NCBI RefSeq assembly: GCF_036324505.1
Contig: NC_086350.1
Coordinates: 19,339,032-19,403,031, forward strand
Length of the DNA: 64,000 nt
Source of the DNA: Eleginops maclovinus
Taxonomy: Eukaryota > Chordata > Actinopteri > Perciformes > Eleginopidae
Direction: 5' to 3'
Within the stretch, counting starts at the first letter, position 1, and the number at the start of each line of letters is the position of its first letter. The notes under the pieces were generated by a model. The model searched no databases. It saw only the letters and a program-made list of their open reading frames with translations, and had not been told where the DNA came from. The translations under genes and the position numbers were made by a program. Shown here piece after piece: positions 20,974 to 34,780 of this stretch.

Positions 20974-23900
20974 AATGTGAAACTGTTATGAGAGAAACAG
21001 GAAAGAATGCTGATATAATGACTTAAAATGTTTGGAACATTTCTCTCAGACATGAAAATACACCTACACAGATGAGGAACACAAGACAAATCTGCACTGC
21101 ATCACTAGTCAGCCAGATAACGAAGACAGAGAAGCAAGTGATGAAAAATCTCAGAGTGCCGCTGCAGCTTGGGAAAAAATAAGACGAGCTAGCAACATCA
21201 CAAAATTATCTATTGAGACATCTTATCAATTTGCTTCAGCACCATCAACCCCAGAGGAGGCAACAGCGTGTGAAAAGGAAAACATGGGCCGAGGGAAAAG
21301 AGGTCAGAGATTCAATAAAAAATCCATGGGCATCAACATTAGAGACATAAAGAGAGGCTAAAATTCCTTCAGTTGTTGATGCTTTTCAAACTGGTTGAAT
21401 GTCCATATCTCCGGAGACAGCTTGCACCTACAGAACCGTCACTGTAGAAAACTGAAGTCGGCTTTATTCAGCGTAAAAGTTATTTATTTTCAGGGCCTGA
21501 AATCTGAACCTGATTTCATGTCAGTCCTGAGCCACTTTTTAGAATAAAGCAATTCAGACGATTGTGTTTTCTCCTTGGAGTAAGCCCTATGAGAAATACT
21601 GTCGGCCAATTGTGGATTCCTTCCTTGCCACGGCTGCAGCAATGGGTTAGCATGAATGAGAAAACGTGAAAAAAGGAAACACACACACAGGCAGGAGTAG
21701 TGGCATACAGAATGCAAGCGAGCACGAAAGAGCACGGAGGCACCAGAAAAAGCAATTCCTTGCCACATTTGGCATGCACAGTATTTGTGGGAGAAAAGCA
21801 ATAACTGTGTTTGAATGAGAAGAAAAGAGTGAGGCAAAAAAAAAGGGAGCCTGAGTGACAAAATCTCAAACAGGACAATAATTTGATTTCCAATATTTGG
21901 TACACTGGGAGATCCCCTTGTGTGAAAAGGTAACTGATGATGCAGACTGAACTGATTCTGCTAATCCGATTTAGAAAGAAAGGTCGCCTTCAGCCAAAAA
22001 CGTCTTTAACCCGGTGAAGCATTACACTAACGACAAGCACTGCCCTGAATATGTGATGTCTTATTCTGCAACAAAACAATTGAAAACAGCTCTTCCAAAA
22101 CGTTGCCGCAAGCCTGGCTCTCTCATTTTCAGTCAGACAATGAGGGGAGCACGGTCTGATCTCAACTACAGAGCAGTGGCTGATTGGCTGACTGCTGAGG
22201 AGACTGGCAGCAGGCCTGCTGAGAGCACTGACAGCAGAGCAGGTGTGTGTATTGGGTGTGTGAGTTCAGAGCCCGTTTGGTGCTGGTAGGTGGTCGAGAT
22301 GAAGAAAACACTGTGTAGAATCATATCAGTTTGGGCTGAAAACAAGGTTTGGTGTTTGCTGTGGACAGAGAAGTACTGTAACAGATACTTATGAAAGGGA
22401 AATACACACATGGGCACATGAACGAACTGTTCTTTAGTTGCATACACCAGAGATGTAAGAGAACTCGTCACCATTGTACTCACATTTTTCTCACATGATT
22501 TTCTGTAAGGTTCAACGAATGAGGGAAAATTGAAAGCTGTAATGCTTAAAAGAGGTACTCAGTCACTAACCCTAACCCTTTCTTAAGTTGAGTAACGTAA
22601 CGAAACTGCCTTACCCCTAAAAAAAAATATGTTGTATAACATATAGGATCCAGCATTAACACCAGGGACAACAAATCTGAATATCTTAGGCTCATGGTCA
22701 TCTCATGCCTCATGAAAAAAAATTGGTCGGTTGGATGCTAGGTCTGTCAATTGAGACCAAATTGATATGTTTAAAAAACTGTTAGAGTGGTTGGCCATTC
22801 AAAATGTGAATGCATGGTCTAGACTTTAGAGAGCAAGAGTTTGGCGATCCCTAAACCTGACAATAAGTGGAACAAACTTCAATGTCACATCCCCCTTCAC
22901 CATAAACTGCAATAACTTTAATGACCTTTTCCAATGATTCTGTTTAAAGCTTGATAAGAAATGTTCAGGTGCCAGCATGAGTAAACTCGGTATGTTAACC
23001 AAAGCAGATGTATTGATTTCTAACAATATGTAAATAGAATAAAAAATACAACACAAATTGCATCCAAAATAGATTTAGCTAAGACAGTAAACTAAGATGG
23101 TGAACATGTAATAAACATTTCATCTGCTAAACATAGGCATGGTGTTATCCCTATCTTTATAATCCTTTTAGCTCATAGCAACACCAATGTTGGCCTTATG
23201 GAGCCGCTAGCTAGCCAGCTAGCATGGCTACAGACTGTTAAAGATGACATACTATTAATGAATTTGAAGAAGTGAAGAAAGTAATACATTTAGAATACAT
23301 AACCAACACAAAGTGACTCTCCATGATTGTGGTTTGCCAAAATATTTTGTTGTTATGATGGGAATCAACCTGCCACCTTCTACAGCTTAAAATGTGCTAC
23401 AAAACTTTTCGCCAACAGCTGCCTCTGGGTCTTCGTGAAATTCGCTGCAGGTGATCATCCTCTGTTGCAACCGACAGTGTAACATCACCTCCTGAATAAT
23501 ATTCTCTCATTCATCTCCATGAAGGTCACACCTTCTTAAACACTTTCTATCTGAGTCACAGGCCCTTTGGCTGAGGGTGTTTTGGCATCTTGCTTCAGTC
23601 TCGGCAGCTGCATTTATTTATACATTTTGAATGTTTCAGGTCCCATACGAAATGACACTTGTAAAGTTTCATCTGCTTATTTCAAATAGCACAACTCTGA
23701 CATGTTTACTACAGTAACAATCTTGGCAATGAACTACACAAGGGGATTATAACGATCCAAAAACATAAGATCAGCAGAATTATTTCAAACCAGCAATTAC
23801 TGAAATCATTAAAAAACAGTACCCAAACAGCCCCTGTTAACTTGTTTTAATATGAAGGCCCTTTTAAAGAGAATGAATCTGCCTTCTGTCTAATGGGGGT

Positions 23901-24212
23901 TTACTGAACAATCACCAAGTATGCAGCCAATGGACCCGTGTTAATGAAAAGCTATTAGCAGCATTCTCCATTTAAACAGCACAGGCTGAATCAATTTAGA
24001 GCTTTTTATTCCAAACGCCTGTAATGCCTGTAGGCTGCCAAATGGGCACATTTTATTTTTTTTAATAAATAAAGGCACTCAGGTGCTTCTTTTGTATTAT
24101 CATATATTCATATACATTTTGTGCGAGTAAAGAAAGACTCAATAAGCAGCTAAATTAATAGATATTAGCTACTGTACTTTTTGCATTTAGTTTAAATATT
24201 GCAGGAATGATC
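20974..24212. other. Non-coding stretch, no gene recognised
   Basis: Open frames at 21490-21905 (minus) and 22014-22289 (plus) show no domain. 22160-22290 is relatively GC-rich and contains an ATTGG box, so an unseen 5' exon cannot be excluded. 23100-23230 contains repeated CTAGC words, probably part of an interspersed repeat. Confidence 0.5.
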
Positions 24213-24315
24213 TTTCTAGGGGCCCTATTATGTTTCTGGGGTTTTACCGTTTTTTTCAGTAGAGGCACAACTTCAAACATGAACTCTGAAAAGGGGAATA
24301 ATAGGGCCCCTTTAA
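24213..24315. repeat. Short near-palindromic TTAA MITE
   Basis: A 14-bp perfect terminal inverted repeat: AGGGGCCCTATTAT at 24218-24231 and ATAATAGGGCCCCT at 24298-24311, followed by TTAA (24312-24315). The left TTAA is decayed. With only about 66 bases between the arms the element could fold into a hairpin. Confidence 0.8.
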
Positions 24316-27300
24316 GCTTTTACACCTGTTTACATTTTCCAAGCAGGGCTGGCTCCCAGATTTGAGCATGACATAATGCTGTCTTCCTGCAGAGACCACA
24401 TGTCAGATGTCACACATATAATCTTGTTAGTTTAGCTAGCCGAAAATTCACTCACCGAAATGCAACAGGAGAAAGAAACTCAAAAAACAAAAGTCCCTGA
24501 ATCACCTCGGTAACCAACCTTGTTTCAGCTACACATTTGAAAAAACAAATTGGCAGATGACTTAAACTACTTTTATCCTTAAGAATAAAATAAATAAATA
24601 CTGAAAATAAATTAATATGATGATCAAATTAAGGGTTGCCTGGCTCTGATGGCTGATACCATGAGTTCTATTTGGCAGTTCATGTAAAAGCCCCAAAGTC
24701 CCCATGTAGGAAATATGTCTTAAATTAAATGATGCAAACAACCATGAAAAACCATTCCACTTCAACTTCAGGCTAAAATAATATTATAAATGTATCGACT
24801 TGCGTTGTGTGCGGTTATACTCTATATGCTATATATATATATAAGCTATATAAGTATACATTAATAAAATAAATCCACCCGAAGACTGAGTGCCTTGGGT
24901 TTTCTATGGTTGTCAGCACCATTTAATATTAAGCAAAATGTCCTGGATCCTGTTAAAAAAGTAAAATTATGTAACATTTGATCTACCTTAGGCTTTATAT
25001 TTAATCCACTGCCCAAGCTGCTGCAACCTGTACTTGTTGCAGGTTTTCAGCTACTTTCAGGATATTCAGCAGGCTCACAACAGCCACAGGAGTGCTGTGG
25101 AGGTTATTCTGTAATACCGGTCGAGAGAAAACTCCCGTCAGGCATAAAAAGAACATGAGAAGGTGAGAATAGTCTAGGACTCATTGCTTTATAAATGGTA
25201 TAAAAAAGACTCCATTCTCCCTGGGAGGTGAAGGACTTAAATTCATAAAACATTGGATTCTGATTTTTGGAGATATCTCAATGGTTTCTGGAGACTAGAG
25301 TAGACGAGAACAAAGTGCTCTCGGAAGTGCAGCAGACGCAAAGCTGGTGCATATGTGGAAACCAGCTGGACACATCTGAGCCTCACCACCACTGATCTCG
25401 AGCTGCTAAGTCAATCTAAAAGTCAAACACACTCACTCCACACTCTTAAATACTAATAGAGCAGATGCCCTGTTCTTCAACTATTCCCCACACTGCATCC
25501 ACAATGTGTTTTGCACGCGTCTGTGCACGTGCCTAGTCTGTTTAAATAAAACACAAATCACTGCGTGCACAGGTGTGGCCGTCACTGCCTGTTAATGTGT
25601 GCTTGTTTCTAAAAAGGCCTGGTAGAACGCTGTAGCAGAGGAGACATGACTGTCATCAAGATGTCTGGCAGTGCTGCGCAGGGACCACACCAAGCCTGGA
25701 CCAAAGCCACCAAGCAGGAAGAAGCTATAAATCACTGTCCAGTCAGGTCGGGGACAGATGTAGACATATACAGTCCCCGTCTGCTGTCACAGAACTCCCC
25801 TCATAACTGCCTACAGCTTTACATGGAAAATGTACACACACGTGAGGTTCATTCACACACGTATTGGAGGCTGCGGTCAACAAGGACCGTCCGTCCACTG
25901 GGTCTGAATACAAAAAAGTGGTTTATGGGCCTGATGCAGACGTCAAGGGCATTGTATTTTTGATTTACGGAGGCCCTGTGGCCCGATTGTGATGTACTGC
26001 AGAGGCGCGGCTTTTTACATTGTGATGAATACTGTTGGATGCGGGACCAGATAAATTCTGAAGACAAGACGGACACTTTAGGGGATGCTGTATGCCAGGC
26101 GTTAAGCCTTGAAGGTTTCCAAGGAAAAGCCCAATCATTATTTTTTTTAAATATCATTTTTTATAATTTATTGTTTTGCTAGCCACCCGCCAAACAATCA
26201 CACATCTTTAAAAAAAGGCGGGGAAGGAGGACGCCTTTTTTATTTTTTTTACATCGTGGTGTGATACAAAGGAAGAAAATAATAAGTCCACCTGGCGGAC
26301 AGGAAGACATTTGATTTGAAAAGGGTTGGAGACAAAAAAAAATGTCTCACTGGATTTCTAAAGGCCAGCTGGGGTTTCAATTCCAGTGCATGTGGCAGCT
26401 CATGGCAATATGAAACAGGCACACTATATATAAAAAATATAATAAGTCTGCAACTTGACAATTGATCGTCAGTCTTTCTGCCTCCATTTCACCTCTCCTG
26501 CCACTTTTGTTTCCACACTCCCCCTTTCATCTCTCCCCTTTTCTCTCCTTTTCAATCAGCTCTACAAAAGTGTTGGTATGCATGATGTTTTGAATGGGCA
26601 CAGGAGGCGATGGAAGAACCTTGATGTGTTATGCGCCTCAGAGATAGAACAGTGAATGCACATCATAAATCCAAATAACCAAACAGTCCTATTTGAGAAG
26701 GTACACGTGCAGAAAGAATGTTAAACGCATGACTGGCACTGATTGTGCAGCACTGAAATGTGTATCATAAATCAAACATCACAGCTTTAAGTGAGGCTAG
26801 AGCAAACTGGAAGCACCCACTTCCTCTGATATATTTGCTTTGTAATGAATAGCTGCTTACAGTCCGCTTATGTGTCAGAAGGCTTGCCGTCTGAAGGAGA
26901 TGATAACCGTGCTTACAGTTTACCATCATAACATGAGGTAATCCTCTTAAGGCCAGATGATCTGCAGACAAAGGGAGACTTGCAAGGGACAAGTAAAGCC
27001 ACCGTACCTTATCCTCATCATTCCCCCCCATGATTGGGAGAACTGCTCCCTCAGCACAGAAATAAGAAGACATACAAAAAATTAAGACACATGTACTGTA
27101 AGCATCTCCACATACTGTAGCAGGTAATGTGCAGCAATTTCAGACACCAGCCGACCTTAACCCCAAACATAATCTCCCTATTCATATACAGACTGTGTAA
27201 ATCCCCATGGGGGCTTGGTAGAGAGTCTGTAGACCTACATCTGGCCTCATAGGATTGAACCAGGAAGCTCTCAGGCAAAAGGGTGTCATATTACATGCAT

Positions 27301-30098
27301 CATGATCGCAAACTGAAGGGCAGTGTACTGCAAGGGTCATTGTCCCTGTGGAAGTTCTTAAATATTTGAAGATGGTGCAACTTGCAATTGAATCCTTTCA
27401 ACTAATACGCCTTCATCGACTGAAAGCTGGAATTTGGAGGGTACTGCAGCAGACCAGAATGCAAATATTACCTACACAAACTCGGACACCAATGTTCTGG
27501 GGGGTCCCGTGTAACCACATAAATATTTATAGTTATTTACTGTTTACTTTGGACTTTGAGATGCGAGAAATGAGTTGGACTTAAGAGACATGGCTACAGC
27601 CTATCTTTATGCCTGGTGCCAGAGCTTTGAATACCGATATGGAGATTGTTGAATAAGCCACTCATCCCCTCAGCAAAAAACATCTGCAAAGGTATGCATA
27701 CTTTTTAGTATTTAATTGTAATTAAAAAGACATAGTGACCTAGCACACAAAGAACCAGGTCAGCATCCTTTTGTCAAAGACCGCGAGGTGAAAGGTCCCC
27801 TCTGATCCCTTTTCATCCTTGGTATTAGTAGCACTATTCAACAGCATATTTAAAGACAACCCATCTGTCTGTCTACATGGTCCTCAACAGCCCCCATCTC
27901 TGCTCCAACAGACACACACACACATACGCACACATTTCCAGCCTAGATTAAAGCTTCCACAGACCTATATCACTACATAATCCTTTGTTTGAAATAATTT
28001 TAGCATCTCACACCACAACACTCAACATCCTCTGTAGTAGGGCATTTTATACAATAAGATTATATCAGTTTTATTCAACAGAGAACATTTCATTGAGATG
28101 TACAATGGTAAGCGTGTGGCGGACTTAAGATAAAATATATGAATGTGGTCTTTATTGTCAGAAAATTAGCTCGGAGGCGAGTGTACATTCATAGTGACAT
28201 TAAGAGGAACATGAAGAACAGCATTTGACTCAAATGGGCCAACAGCTACATAACAGACATGAATCAGAGGAAGGCATGAACAAGCTGAATGGATGAAGGA
28301 AGCCTGGAATTATCACATACTCATACACCAGGAGGCACACACGCACACTCCATTAGGGTTTGACAGAGGGCACCGCTACAAAAAAAATACCCTGGAAATC
28401 TCACATTAATCCTGACTCACCCTTCTAGCCCTGCACATTAAGGACCACTCTGCTGCACGCACACACACACACAACAGCACACAGCGACTCTATAGCGGAT
28501 GCCCTATCACCTCACCATGGCGACACATGGATTTGATTGGACACCACTGGGAATCATAACACCCCTACCTCACCTCTTCTCACACACCAAAACCTGAAAT
28601 TATGAAGACATCACCCTGAGAAGGCAAATGGTCGAATCAGTTACACTGGACAAAAAGTAGCTTTACTTGATCAGTTTTCTAGCACAGTAAGTCAATGTGT
28701 AATATCCAACTGAGCCAAGCTGTGTGTTGAAAAGCTCATAGTTCAGGGTTGTGTTCAAATTGTCTGTTTAGCTTAGGAAGGTTCCTAACAGAGTGAAATG
28801 ACCCGGAAGTTCCTCAGTGGCAGCCATGATAAGAGCTGTTCAAATTCTCTAGATGACAGGAAAAGAGCTCTGAAACTTCTGTTTATAACCTCCTTTAGCT
28901 TTGGAAACACTGGACCATCCTTTATGAAAGGAAAGGAGAAAATGCTGTCCAAACAATGACTTGCAGCAGCAACATTTTCCATGACACAACATTCGGCTGT
29001 TCACGGAAACAACCGACTGTTGTGAGAAATAAGTATCATGTAAGTTATGGTGCTTATTCAGCATTTTACAAGTATCTTCTTACTTTACAAATTCTCTTGA
29101 AGCCCGGTCATCGTTTCCTAAGTCCTTTTGAATTTTCTTAACCACTATTACCCCCGTTATGTTTCACACAGAGGTCAAGGAATAGCGGCCAGGAAAAGAC
29201 GATAGGAGCTGATTTTTTTGACAATTCGAATACAACCCAGTGCATTCACTGCGAGCAAGTTTGCATGACCTTTCTTGCAGGAAACTAGAAAAAAAATAAA
29301 ACTGAGGGTAAAGAATTATGGTAATTTATCAAAATACGGCAACAAAAATGCATTACTGGAGCGATAAAGATGCAGGGACTCTTTTTGGGAAAGGCAGCCA
29401 TCGAAATTGTCTGGCAAACTCAACGAACAGTGAGAGACTTGGTTGTTTATTACCATTAATCACCTATAAGTATTTTCAAAAAGTTATGACACGTCTTGCA
29501 TGAAAGAACTCCTGTTGGGTACTACATGTGAGTAAGGGAAACACCTGAGACTGTTCAGACCTGATTCTTTGAAGATTGTACCCCAAAAAATGCTCCAAAA
29601 CTGCACTGCATTTTGCTAAATCTATAATCCAATCACAGTCTGAAGATACCAATCCGGAAATGACAGCTCTATCACACTTAAGAGGACTGAGGTGTGCTTT
29701 TTCCAGCGCAGGTCTTATTTTGATGATGCTGATGGTTTGAAATAGACATATTTGTTCAAGTTAGATTCCACTTACAGTCCAAACGCTCAGTCTCCAGGCT
29801 CTTAAAACACAGCATTTATTGGGTTTTGACATGTTCTTTTCACAAAAGAAGTTGGGAATGGCTAATAACGTTGAGGTGAAAGAACTTCATTCTCAATTCA
29901 ATCCTCAGCTTTACTTTCTTTCTAGCGAGTACTTTATATTGTCATCTCTCTCAATACTAATAGACTCGAGTTATTTATTCTGTCTAAAGACATTACTGAC
30001 ATTGCTTCTGAAATTCCTGAAAAAAATGAAGCTGCATGTGAGACATTGATCTCCATTTTTATTCCCATCATAACAAACTGTTTAACTAACTAACACTT
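24316..30098. other. Long non-coding stretch
   Basis: No gene recognised. It contains a (TA)n patch at 24829-24842, small (CA)n patches near 27911 and 28456-28472, and a short perfect stem of AAAAAAAGGCG with CGCCTTTTTT around 26210-26242. Open frames up to about 105 codons (for example 25646-25963) carry no family signature and overlap others on the opposite strand. Confidence 0.6.
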
Positions 30099-30330
30099 TT
30101 AAAGGAGCCCTATTATGCTCATGTTCAGGTTGTATAATTATATTTTGTGCTTTATTGTGAGATATTTAAAGGCTTTAATGTTCAAAAAGTGTTTTATTTT
30201 TCCTCACACCGCGTCTGCTGTAGCACCTCTTTTCATTTTAGCCTTTGCAAGCCATTTACATGCACGGAAACCGATACAACACATTACAGGAAAAGGGGAA
30301 AACCCTAAAGCATAATAGATTCCCTATAAA
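30099..30330. repeat. TTAA MITE of the GGGGCCC-TATTATGC family
   Basis: Left end TTAAAGGAGCCCTATTATGCTC with TTAA at 30099-30102; right end GGGGAAAACCCTAAAGCATAATAG decaying into CCCTATAAA. It shares the phrase TGTTCAAAAAGTG with the copy at 20528-20973. No coding capacity. Confidence 0.7.
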
Positions 30331-33300
30331 CCGAAACACACTGAAGGTTTAAAGGGTTATATCAATATTATATTCCAAACTACTAGATTATATCGAAGTT
30401 GGTGTCAATTTCAAGGGGGTAAGCTTTAAAACTCATCATGTTATCATTTACATTGTGTTCTTTCATCAATGTTTATTTATTTCTGAGTCAAACAACATTT
30501 TCCGAGCCACTACATCGGTTATCGAAGCTCTTACAAAAGGCTCCTGCTCATCACAGGCGTGTCGATACCTCCCTGTGAGAGACGGTTTTAAAATTAGTTA
30601 CCTTGTGTAAAATATGTAACCTTTCAATATCATTTTTTGCTAAACCCCATGCTGTGTTCAAAGCAGGTACATATATCACATTTTTCATTTTATTACAAAA
30701 CAGCGGGTGAGTGTGAATTAGAAGACGCCACCACATGGGAAGAGATGACATGTAAATTGGAAAAAATAAATATTGTAAAATACAACCTGTAAGGCATGCA
30801 GACACATGTACATACAGCAATCACATGACGTGTTATTAGGGGGGACATACAGTATACAGCGGGGAGTTGTTTGAGTTACAGTATACCGCTACATCTATTA
30901 CTGTGGATTTACTGCATACTGTATATTATTTACATAGGAAATTAAAATAAACGGACTTTATGCAGCAAGTGATATACTGTATACAAATATATTTCCTCTG
31001 ATTCTGTTTGTGCCCATGCTTTTTTCTTATTTTTTTCATTGACTTCTGTGATTCAACAGTGTCTTATTTTCGCCCTTGTCTTATAACAGTACATTTTACG
31101 AGCGGTTCGAAAGCACTCTTAGCTGGATCTGCTGGAGTTATTTTCCCATAACAGTAAATTCAAGCATGTTGAAGTCCAATGACACATAAACACTTTCTTT
31201 TTTTCTAAATCGATTATTTAGTTCTACATTTATTCATACCATAACAAAAAACCCATAATGCTTTAAAGCGTCATCTCTGTGGTGGTACAGACGGAGAGAA
31301 CACTATTTCAGCAACTTTGAATGGAGTCAGCAGATCAAATTTAAGGATTTGTATCCACTGAAAGAGGATGAAATTGGACAAGGCACCAATGGAGAACTTT
31401 CTAAATATTGTAAAATTGGTTTCATAGAAATAACTTTCATTTTGCCAATTGAACACTTTGAGCTGTTGTATAAGTCATTTTCTCTTAGCCCTGTTTTAGA
31501 AGAAATAACATGTGGTTTTTAAATAAATCAGGCACAAAAGGAACATGTACGAAACCAAGTTATTTATCTACAAGCAGGGATAAAATAGCAGATGAAAACA
31601 AATACAAATTGGCCTTTGTCTTTCCATTATCTGCACTCCTACTTTGCGAGTCTCAGCGGCTCCAACGCTCAGAGGTTAGTGTCATGAAACGCTAACACTG
31701 AAGCTGCGCAGAGACCCATCAGAGTGTTAAATGTGGGGTGGGAACAGATTTAGAAGATTTAGGGTAATGGAATAATCACTGTGAAGGAGCGCGGTGGAGC
31801 GGAGTCATGCGAGAATAGTTGTGGCGACCTTGAATTTCGTCAATACAACCAACTGACTCTGTCTCTCACAAAACAACACAGGGCTTGTTGCCTTTCACGC
31901 AACTTAAAATCAAACCCAAACCCTGTTTTGATTGCAATGCATAGATTTCATACCAGACAGCGGTGAATAAAGAGAATAACAGTGACGGAGCGTGAAATAA
32001 TTTAGACAAAGATCAAAAGAACAGAGTGACTTCACGTTTCATGAAGGAAGAAAAAAATACATAAAGCGTTGAAATCGGCTCAATGTCACAGCCGTTATCT
32101 TCGTGAGAGATATTTTAACCTTTGAAGTCATTTTACACTCATTATGAGCAGAACTGAGATATGTTCCACTCGTAATTAGCTGATATTATTTAGCCCTAGG
32201 GCTATTTGCATAGTGTGTACATACGCGGCTGTTTTTGCCATGTAATTTCGAAGATGTGTATCTGTGTTGGAAGTTGTCTGAGTGCTATGTAATTGTGTTG
32301 TCACTGAGGAGTCGATAGAGATGCTAGGAGCGACAGAGACACAGAGGAGTGTGTGTGTGTGTGTGTGTTTATGTGTGTGTGGGGGGGGACAAAAGCGTGT
32401 GGGTGGTCATGGAGGGGAAAAGGTCAGAACGGTGTTGTCCTCACCCACTGCTCCTAATAGAGTATCTGTTTTTCTCAATCAACAGGGATTGTGTAGGAGT
32501 CCCTGGAGGGCAGCTTTACCACTCAAAGAGGCAGAAGAACTTCACACACACATGCAAACAACTTAAATGTCTTGCAAGCATCATGTTTCCTTGTTTCTTG
32601 TTTTTCACCTCTCTGATTCCCCCGCCTCTCCTACTCTCTACCTCTGTGAGTAGGATGTGTGGTCTAAGATCAGTGTGGCAGTAATGCCCTTCTCAGTAGA
32701 CTGACAGATGATACCTGCCCTTTGGGCTCCAGTTGGAATGGCTACAGATCAATACCCAAGCTGGTTGCCTGTCAGCATTCACACAAACATGTATGCTCCC
32801 TTACAGAACGCACTCACACAAGGTGTCCAAGTGCAAAAGCTAGCATCAAGGCTCATCTGAGCCGGCTGGCATTTGCCGGTACAGGACCTGGATGTGTGCA
32901 ACACAGCATGAGTGAACATTTCTGGGATAGTTCCCAGACTGGAGGGGCAACGGGATTGGAGGGTGACGTGGCTAAAGGAATTCTGCGCATAGATTACTCT
33001 GGCTCCGCCGGCTAGTTAAATTAAGCACTTTTGGTGGACAGACTGGCTGACTAGACAGAAAAAGCAACAGGTTGAAGAAACAATCAAAAGGTTGAAGTGT
33101 CTGTGAGGTGTGTGTGTAGCCACCTAACCCCTTTAGGAAAATGTGTGTGTGGTCATATGTGAGTGACGCCTTATTGTGCTCTGGTGCTAATTGTGGTTTT
33201 GATGAGGCTTCATTAGTATTTAACATAACTATGTATTTGGCCCATTTCCTTTTTTTTCTTTAATAAAGCAAATAATATTAAGTAATATGAAAATAGAAAA

Positions 33301-34603
33301 TATGTAATTTTTTTGAAAAAACAAGACTAATAACGCTGGGATATTCATTGATTACTAGTGTAAATTAACTTCTTGCCTTTTTACATAATACAATGTGGTT
33401 ATTTAACACCTAGACTGAATAAAAGCGTGGGATGGATTATTTTTTTCCAATACACTTCTGATGAGTTCCTTAACATCAGACTCCACTCAGGCACACGGGC
33501 GAAGTAATTACTTTCCTAGGCGGAGGAATTACAAATCTCTCTCACTCCCAAACATCATTCTCCAGCGCTTTATTAGAAAACGCCAATGACATGCAAATAT
33601 TGTGAACATATTAGATGCAACCTTAAGAGACCGTTGCTCATATTTATGGTTTTATTCTTCATTTATATTCTTTCAGAAGAGCAGCTCATCATATTGCATT
33701 GTTATGAAACAACCAATCCATACACCCCTATATGCAAGCACACATGCAAACATATACATACAAAATGCTACAATGTTTACAATAAAATGCTTTGTAGAGG
33801 AATCAATTTCATGTCAAATGGAGGCTCTTTGGGACCCAAACTGAATTCATCCGTTCTAAATATCCAGTGCCTCTCTCCGCACGCTCACATAATCTCTTCA
33901 AACAGTACCAAATATGCATTGACCTATGTAAATAAACTGTCTCCAAGATGGGGCCCGTATTGCCATCATTCCGTTGTGTATTGCATCACTGATCACTCCC
34001 CCATAACTAAAAATGAGAGATGCAACACACATATACAACCACATATTTGACACTCAGAATTACAATGACAGCCCCCACACTCAACTTGTCTGCCACCTCC
34101 TTCTCTCACCAAGCAGGCGGTAGTTTATTGCCCCCCCCCCACCGCCATAGCAGAGTCAATCAATAGCCAATTAAAGACAGACACATAAGTTCTCAAGTGG
34201 CCACCAGTGCTGCTTGGCCAAGGAAATGAATATGTAAATGGTTCTCTGGCGGAAAAGCATCAGTCAGTATCTTTCAGCGAGCACAACAGGAGGGATATCA
34301 ATAACCCCCCCCCCCCACACACACACACACACCCCCTCACTTCCAAGTAGTCTGCAAGGCCACTAATGGTCAGAGAGGCCCTAAGGATCTGTTACCCGAG
34401 GCTGAAAGGTTGTGAGACCAACAAGTGCGTGTCCTTGTCTGTCAATATAACTGAATGATATTCCAGATGAAGGGCAGCAAGACGATAAATATTGATGTAA
34501 AGAAAAGGCACACTTTAATAAACCCATTTTTTTTACTCATTTGCTATGTTTACACAATACACAGATGCACAAACATATGCACATATATGCACATGTATTT
34601 ATT
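30331..34603. other. Non-coding stretch with microsatellites
   Basis: No gene recognised. Holds (GT)n at 32349-32368 followed by (GT)n and a G run to 32388, a C10 run at 34131-34140, and a C12 run joined to (AC)8 at 34305-34332. The open frames overlapping the GT tract are products of the repeat. Confidence 0.6.
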
Positions 34604-34780
34604 TAGAGATGTCAGACTGCCTACGCAAAGGCGCGTGGAGCTGTTGGGTTTTCAGTGCCTTGCTGAAGGCAGTGCCCCAGTGGCTAACAGAAAACAATCC
34701 AGATACCACTCCTCCCCCCTGAACCGACAGAGGTCCTGTTCCTAAGCCAAGACCCCACTAACTGAGCTACTGTCGCCCAT
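34604..34780 (-). repeat. tRNA-derived SINE, minus strand
   Basis: Read on the minus strand it begins GGGCGACAGTAGCTCAG; the A box is TAGCTCAGTTAGTGG (plus 34755-34769) and a decayed B box GGTTCAGGGGG lies at plus 34714-34725. The 3' part contains the GCCTTCAGCAAGGCACTGAA block and ends near TCTGACATCTC, which I know from common teleost SINEs. No clear target duplication. Confidence 0.65.

Noticed and set aside
21490..21905. Minus-strand frames rich in Phe, Leu and Cys suggesting a membrane protein
   Set aside because: Two overlapping frames are open over the same purine-rich plus-strand text; hydrophobicity follows from composition.
26205..26245. Stem of GGCG/CGCC with A and T tracts resembling a bacterial terminator
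   Set aside because: Vertebrate nuclear DNA with no gene upstream; a chance inverted repeat in AT-rich sequence.
32282..32684. Open frames through the GT repeat
   Set aside because: The frames exist because (GT)n has no stop codons; they encode Val-Cys repeats and no domain.
33586..34050. 154-codon open frame on the plus strand
   Set aside because: Isoleucine-, histidine- and cysteine-rich text from AT-rich and CA-rich DNA, no domain, no start context; read as chance.
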